Of a stretch of 57,100 nucleotides of DNA, positions 54,036-57,100 are shown piece by piece (within the stretch, counting starts at the first letter, position 1; every line of letters begins with the position of its first letter). The position numbers and the translations under genes were made by a program. The notes below the pieces were generated by a model. It saw nothing but the letters and a program-made list of their open reading frames with translations. It searched no databases and was not told the DNA's origin. This stretch comes from Microcoleus sp. LEGE 07076 (GTDB lineage Bacteria; Cyanobacteriota; Cyanobacteriia; Cyanobacteriales; Microcoleaceae), in contig NZ_JADEWV010000010.1 of assembly GCF_015207455.1 (NCBI RefSeq), forward strand, positions 1 to 57,100. The letters are read 5' to 3'.

Positions 54036-54980
54036 CTACGAGACATTGCTAAATTCTCGAACATTTGCAGCCAGCCATTCTTTCCGCAACTTGTCAATAG
54101 CTAATTCTTTGAATTTAGCTTCTACTTCAATCCAAGGAGCTTGATAATAGCACTCAGGCATATCTACAATCAAGTCGCTGTGGCGCGGGTCTGCAAAAAA
54201 TTCTTTTCCGTTGGATATATGTACTAATTGCCATTGGGGAAATGCCCAAGAAGTGCGGGCTGCTGCGAGCATTTCGGCCACACTCGGATCGTCGTAACTT
54301 TCTAAATGTTCGTGAATGACGTGGTGGTGCGCGTCAAAAACCATCGGTACTGCGGTATCGAGACAAACTTCTAAAAGTTCTGAGGAACTGTAAGCGTATT
54401 CGTCATTTTCAAAGGTTAAGCGCGATCGAATAGATTCGGGTAAGTCGCGGATGACTGATGTCAGTTGCGAAGTGCGAGATCCCTTACCGCCGTGAATGTT
54501 CATCAGTGCCCAGGGCGATCGGGGTTGTCCCAACATATCTAAAATTAAAGCATGAGTCGCCAGAATTTTAATGCTGTTTTTCACAACATCCGGCTTGTCG
54601 GAACTGAGGACAACAAATTGATCCGGGTGGAGTACCAAACGGATATTGAGGGAAATTGCGCGATCGCCCACTCTCCGCAATTCCTCAGTCATGGAGTGCA
54701 GCACTGTTTCCCCCAAATCTGTATCTGCAAAAGGGAACAGTGCAGAAGTCATGCGATACAATTTAATCTTATTTGCATAGCAGAAATCAATCGCTTTGTC
54801 AAGCCGTTTTAAGTTATCTGCATACAACTCGCGCAACACTTTTTCTTGTTCAGTTTCCGCAAGCTGTAAAAGTCGCTTCCGCGTGACAGTGCGAAAGCGA
54901 ACGGCATCGGATGTTGTAATGCAGACTAATCCTAATTCTGGCTGTTTTTGACTTAATAACACTTGGTTAATATTGCTCAT
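54036..54980 (-). CDS. uvsE: UV DNA damage repair endonuclease
   Basis: This 314-residue TIM-barrel endonuclease nicks DNA 5' of UV photoproducts, an excision pathway independent of UvrABC. Signatures include ELGLVCITTSDAVRFRT (about 15-31), KIKLYRMTSALFPFAD, RLVLHPDQFVVLSS, and metal-binding NIHGGKGSR, RLTFENDE and PMVFDAHHHVIHEHL. The C-terminus runs shorter than in Thermus or Bacillus members. It lies upstream of the SRAP gene in the same direction; the two may be part of a light or UV stress response, but no shared operator is visible. Confidence 0.96.
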   Translation of the reverse strand: MSNINQVLLSQKQPELGLVCITTSDAVRFRTVTRKRLLQLAETEQEKVLRELYADNLKRLDKAIDFCYANKIKLYRMTSALFPFADTDLGETVLHSMTEELRRVGDRAISLNIRLVLHPDQFVVLSSDKPDVVKNSIKILATHALILDMLGQPRSPWALMNIHGGKGSRTSQLTSVIRDLPESIRSRLTFENDEYAYSSSELLEVCLDTAVPMVFDAHHHVIHEHLESYDDPSVAEMLAAARTSWAFPQWQLVHISNGKEFFADPRHSDLIVDMPECYYQAPWIEVEAKFKELAIDKLRKEWLAANVREFSNVS

Positions 54981-55014
54981 TCCTAATAATATTTAGCTTG
55001 AATCTTATTTTAAC

Positions 55015-55240
55015 ATAGGTTCGTAATCAGGAATGCAAGTCCTTCTTTCTAGAATCTGGAGAAACTGAAGTCCCCACTACGAACCTGAAGATAGCATAGG
55101 TTCGTAGTCAGGAATGCAAGTCCTTCTTTCTGGAATCTGGAGAAACTGAAGTCCCCACTACGAACCTGAAGATAGCATAGGTTTGTAGTCAGGAATGCAA
55201 GTCCTTAATTTGAAGAAACTGAAGTCCCCACTACTAACCT
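55015..55240. repeat. Three tandem copies of an 81-bp repeat
   Basis: Copies start at 55015, 55096 and 55177, exactly 81 bp apart; the third lacks about 14 bp in the middle. Each begins ATAGGTTCGTAGTCAGGAAT and ends CCCACTACGAACC, so each is itself an inverted repeat of the window's hairpin family. They lie between the divergent uvsE and the end of the AarF gene. Confidence 0.92.
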
Positions 55241-55241
55241 T

Positions 55242-57080
55242 TTAACTCCGCAAACGCCCCGATCGCAAAATGCTAACAATTAACCACAAACCTAAAAAAC
55301 TCGCCGCTGCAAACAAACCGTTGCTCAAAAAAGATAGTTGAGCAGTTTGCGCGTTAGAAGAAATAATTGCTGCACCCACAATCAGCGAACCCACGACAAC
55401 ACTAAAAGAAAGTCGGTTCGCAGAATCACCCAAAGTACGGCGCAGCGGATCGAGTTCTTTTACTGTTAAATTCCACTTCAAAGTTTCCGAAGTAACCCGG
55501 TCTAAAAGCACTTCCACCTGTCGCGGAGATTGCAAAGACAAGCTTTTTAGATCCAGAGCGGTTCTCAGCAGAGCTTGCACCGGGTCATCTCCCAATAACT
55601 GACGGCGAAACATATCGGTCATCAGCGGTTTCACCTGCTCTACAATATTAAATCTCGGATTGAAAGAGCGCGCCAGTCCTTCTAAATTAGCTAGAGTTTT
55701 TGCATACAAACCGAGATTGCTGGGTAGCCTAATTTTATTTTTGCGGGTGATTTCCAGCACTTCATAAAATATTTCGGAGAGGTTCATTTGCGACAAGCTT
55801 ACATTGTAATACTTCCGCAGCATTCGAGCCAAATCGTTTTCGAGAATAGCTAAACTTTTAGGTTGAGCAAATTCTGCCATTTCCAATGTTAATTGAGTGC
55901 ATCGCTGAGCGTCTAAATCGACAATTGCTAGCAACATTTCTGTCAAATTTTGCTGGGTTCGCGGGTCTAATCTGCCGACCATACCGCAGTCGAGCAAAGC
56001 TATTCGACCGTCTTTGAGATAAAATAAATTGCCGGGATGCGGGTCTGCGTGAAAGAATCCGTCGATATACAACTGCTGGAAGAAAACGCGGCAAAGTAGC
56101 GTTGTAATTTCTTCGCGTTCGGCATTTATATCTCCTTTATGACCAATTCCTTGCAAGTCGCCTAACAAAATCGGCACTCCGTTCAGCCATTCCATTACTA
56201 AGAGTTTTTTGGTTGTCAACTCCCAGTTTATTTCTGGTAAAACAACTTGTTTTGGGTCGAACCATTTACTTTTAGATAAATTGCGGCGCAGTTCGTCGGT
56301 GTAGCTGGCTTCTTGAATGAAGTCTAGTTCTGCACGCAGGGCGATCGCAAATTCTTCAGCTAGGGCGACAATATCGTATTGTTGACCGAATTCGGTGAGC
56401 ATCACAAGTTCTGCCAAGCCTCGGAGCACGGCGATGTCTTGTTCGATGATAATATCAATCCCGGGGCGCTGAACTTTGAGGGCGACTTCGCGGCCATCTT
56501 TTAAAGTAGCTTTGTGGGTTTGGGCGATCGACCCTGCGGCGATCGCCTGAGTGTTAAATTTAGCGAAGGTATCTTCGAGAGATTGTGTGAGTTCCTTGCG
56601 GACAATAAATTCTACTTCCGACCAAGGTACGGGCGGAACTTCCGCTTGTAGCGTGGAGAGGATTTCGATGTAGCTGGCGGGTAAAAGGTCGGGACGGGTA
56701 CTCAGCAATTGTCCCAATTTCACAAAAACTGGGCCTAATTCTACCAGGATGTTGCGGAGAACAGCGGGAGTTGGGAGACTGGGTGCGTCGGTTTTGCGGC
56801 CGGTTAGGAGGCTTTTCATGTAGTCCCAACCGTTGCGGAAGACGACCTCTAGGATTTCTCCTTTGCGAGAAGTGTTTTGAACTAGGCTGAACAAGGGGCC
56901 TCCGGGTCGATCGACTTTGGTAGCAATATAACTACTAGGATAGCGCTGTTGACCGAGCCGATCGTTGTCTTGAGGAATAAATTGGCGGGAATAGTGGTTC
57001 GGGGGCGCAATTTCTGAAGAGGGATAACTGCGCTGCACTTTGGGGTGTGGGGGAGGGCGATCGGTTTTTGGCCGTAGCAT
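55242..57080 (-). CDS. ABC1/AarF (UbiB-like) kinase family protein
   Basis: This 612-residue protein has a Pro/Arg-rich N-terminal extension (about 1-75), the KxGQ motif in FVKLGQLLSTRPDLLP, AIAAGSIAQTHKATLKDGRE (the Ala-rich loop replacing the glycine loop, about 182-200), the invariant Lys in VALKVQRPG, FFHADPHPGNLF and LLDCGMVG. Two hydrophobic segments end the protein (about 555-575 and 585-603). UbiB-type proteins support quinone synthesis, and plastid homologues act in prenylquinone metabolism in plastoglobules. A role in plastoquinone or tocopherol handling is therefore likely but unproven. The gene is complete, with its ATG at 57080. Confidence 0.94.
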   Translation of the reverse strand: MLRPKTDRPPPHPKVQRSYPSSEIAPPNHYSRQFIPQDNDRLGQQRYPSSYIATKVDRPGGPLFSLVQNTSRKGEILEVVFRNGWDYMKSLLTGRKTDAPSLPTPAVLRNILVELGPVFVKLGQLLSTRPDLLPASYIEILSTLQAEVPPVPWSEVEFIVRKELTQSLEDTFAKFNTQAIAAGSIAQTHKATLKDGREVALKVQRPGIDIIIEQDIAVLRGLAELVMLTEFGQQYDIVALAEEFAIALRAELDFIQEASYTDELRRNLSKSKWFDPKQVVLPEINWELTTKKLLVMEWLNGVPILLGDLQGIGHKGDINAEREEITTLLCRVFFQQLYIDGFFHADPHPGNLFYLKDGRIALLDCGMVGRLDPRTQQNLTEMLLAIVDLDAQRCTQLTLEMAEFAQPKSLAILENDLARMLRKYYNVSLSQMNLSEIFYEVLEITRKNKIRLPSNLGLYAKTLANLEGLARSFNPRFNIVEQVKPLMTDMFRRQLLGDDPVQALLRTALDLKSLSLQSPRQVEVLLDRVTSETLKWNLTVKELDPLRRTLGDSANRLSFSVVVGSLIVGAAIISSNAQTAQLSFLSNGLFAAASFLGLWLIVSILRSGRLRS

Positions 57081-57100
57081 TAATCCTCATGTTAATATAC

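Overview
This window comes from a filamentous cyanobacterium, most likely an Oscillatoriales/Microcoleus-type organism. The evidence is the dense HIP1 octamer (GCGATCGC) and its fragments, cyanobacterium-typical genes (a ClpR/ClpP pair, a CBS-CP12 fusion, DUF1995, an LpxB-related protein, ComB), many Uma2/DUF4058 accessory proteins, heptameric tandem repeats between genes, and several families of dispersed palindromic repeats. The genus is inference. Layout: 1-6.6 kb carries an M48 protease, a PPP-type phosphatase, DUF1995, a cyclase/kynurenine-formamidase-like enzyme, an acyl-CoA dehydrogenase-like protein and glucose-1-phosphate cytidylyltransferase. At 7.0-7.85 kb is a small two-gene unit that reads as a secreted RNase A-like toxin with an overlapping CdiI-type immunity gene. 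From 8 to 15.7 kb lie a membrane-anchored glycoside hydrolase-like protein, a three-catalytic-domain glycosyltransferase and a divergent TPR-methyltransferase. From 16.1 to 23.1 kb are two soluble hybrid histidine kinases, the second with seven PAS domains. From 23.3 to 28 kb are Uma2, LpxB-related, ComB and EI24-like genes and a small membrane protein. The stretch 28.0-29.1 kb is unusual. A multiply broken conserved gene is followed by tRNA half-genes in which 3' halves precede 5' halves and pair best in that permuted order, closed by a strong terminator hairpin. From 29.2 to 40.2 kb are three eukaryotic-type Ser/Thr kinases (one with a zinc ribbon, one with C-terminal membrane segments, one fused to a long ankyrin array), a DnaJ protein, clpR-clpP, a VWA protein, Uma2, a TPR lipoprotein-like protein and thrB. 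From 40.5 to 45.7 kb are DUF4058 and a nucleotide-sugar pair, UDP-glucuronate decarboxylase and UDP-glucose dehydrogenase, which together give UDP-glucose -> UDP-glucuronate -> UDP-xylose. The decarboxylase is interrupted by a LAGLIDADG intein placed exactly before its catalytic Tyr-x3-Lys motif. From 45.8 to 57.1 kb are a protein built from seven ~57-residue repeats, an orphan IS200/IS605-type right end resembling an omega-RNA scaffold without tnpB, an XRE regulator, the CBS-CP12 protein, a dienelactone hydrolase, an AraC regulator, a VOC protein, two DNA-repair genes (SRAP and UvsE) and an ABC1/AarF kinase. Most genes are monocistronic and separated by repeat-rich spacers. Convincing transcription units are the toxin-immunity pair (4-bp overlap), clpR-clpP, and decarboxylase-dehydrogenase. 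Best candidates for something new: the permuted-looking tRNA halves, the stand-alone RNase A-like toxin/immunity pair, the intein at a catalytic motif, and the solo omega-RNA-like relic.
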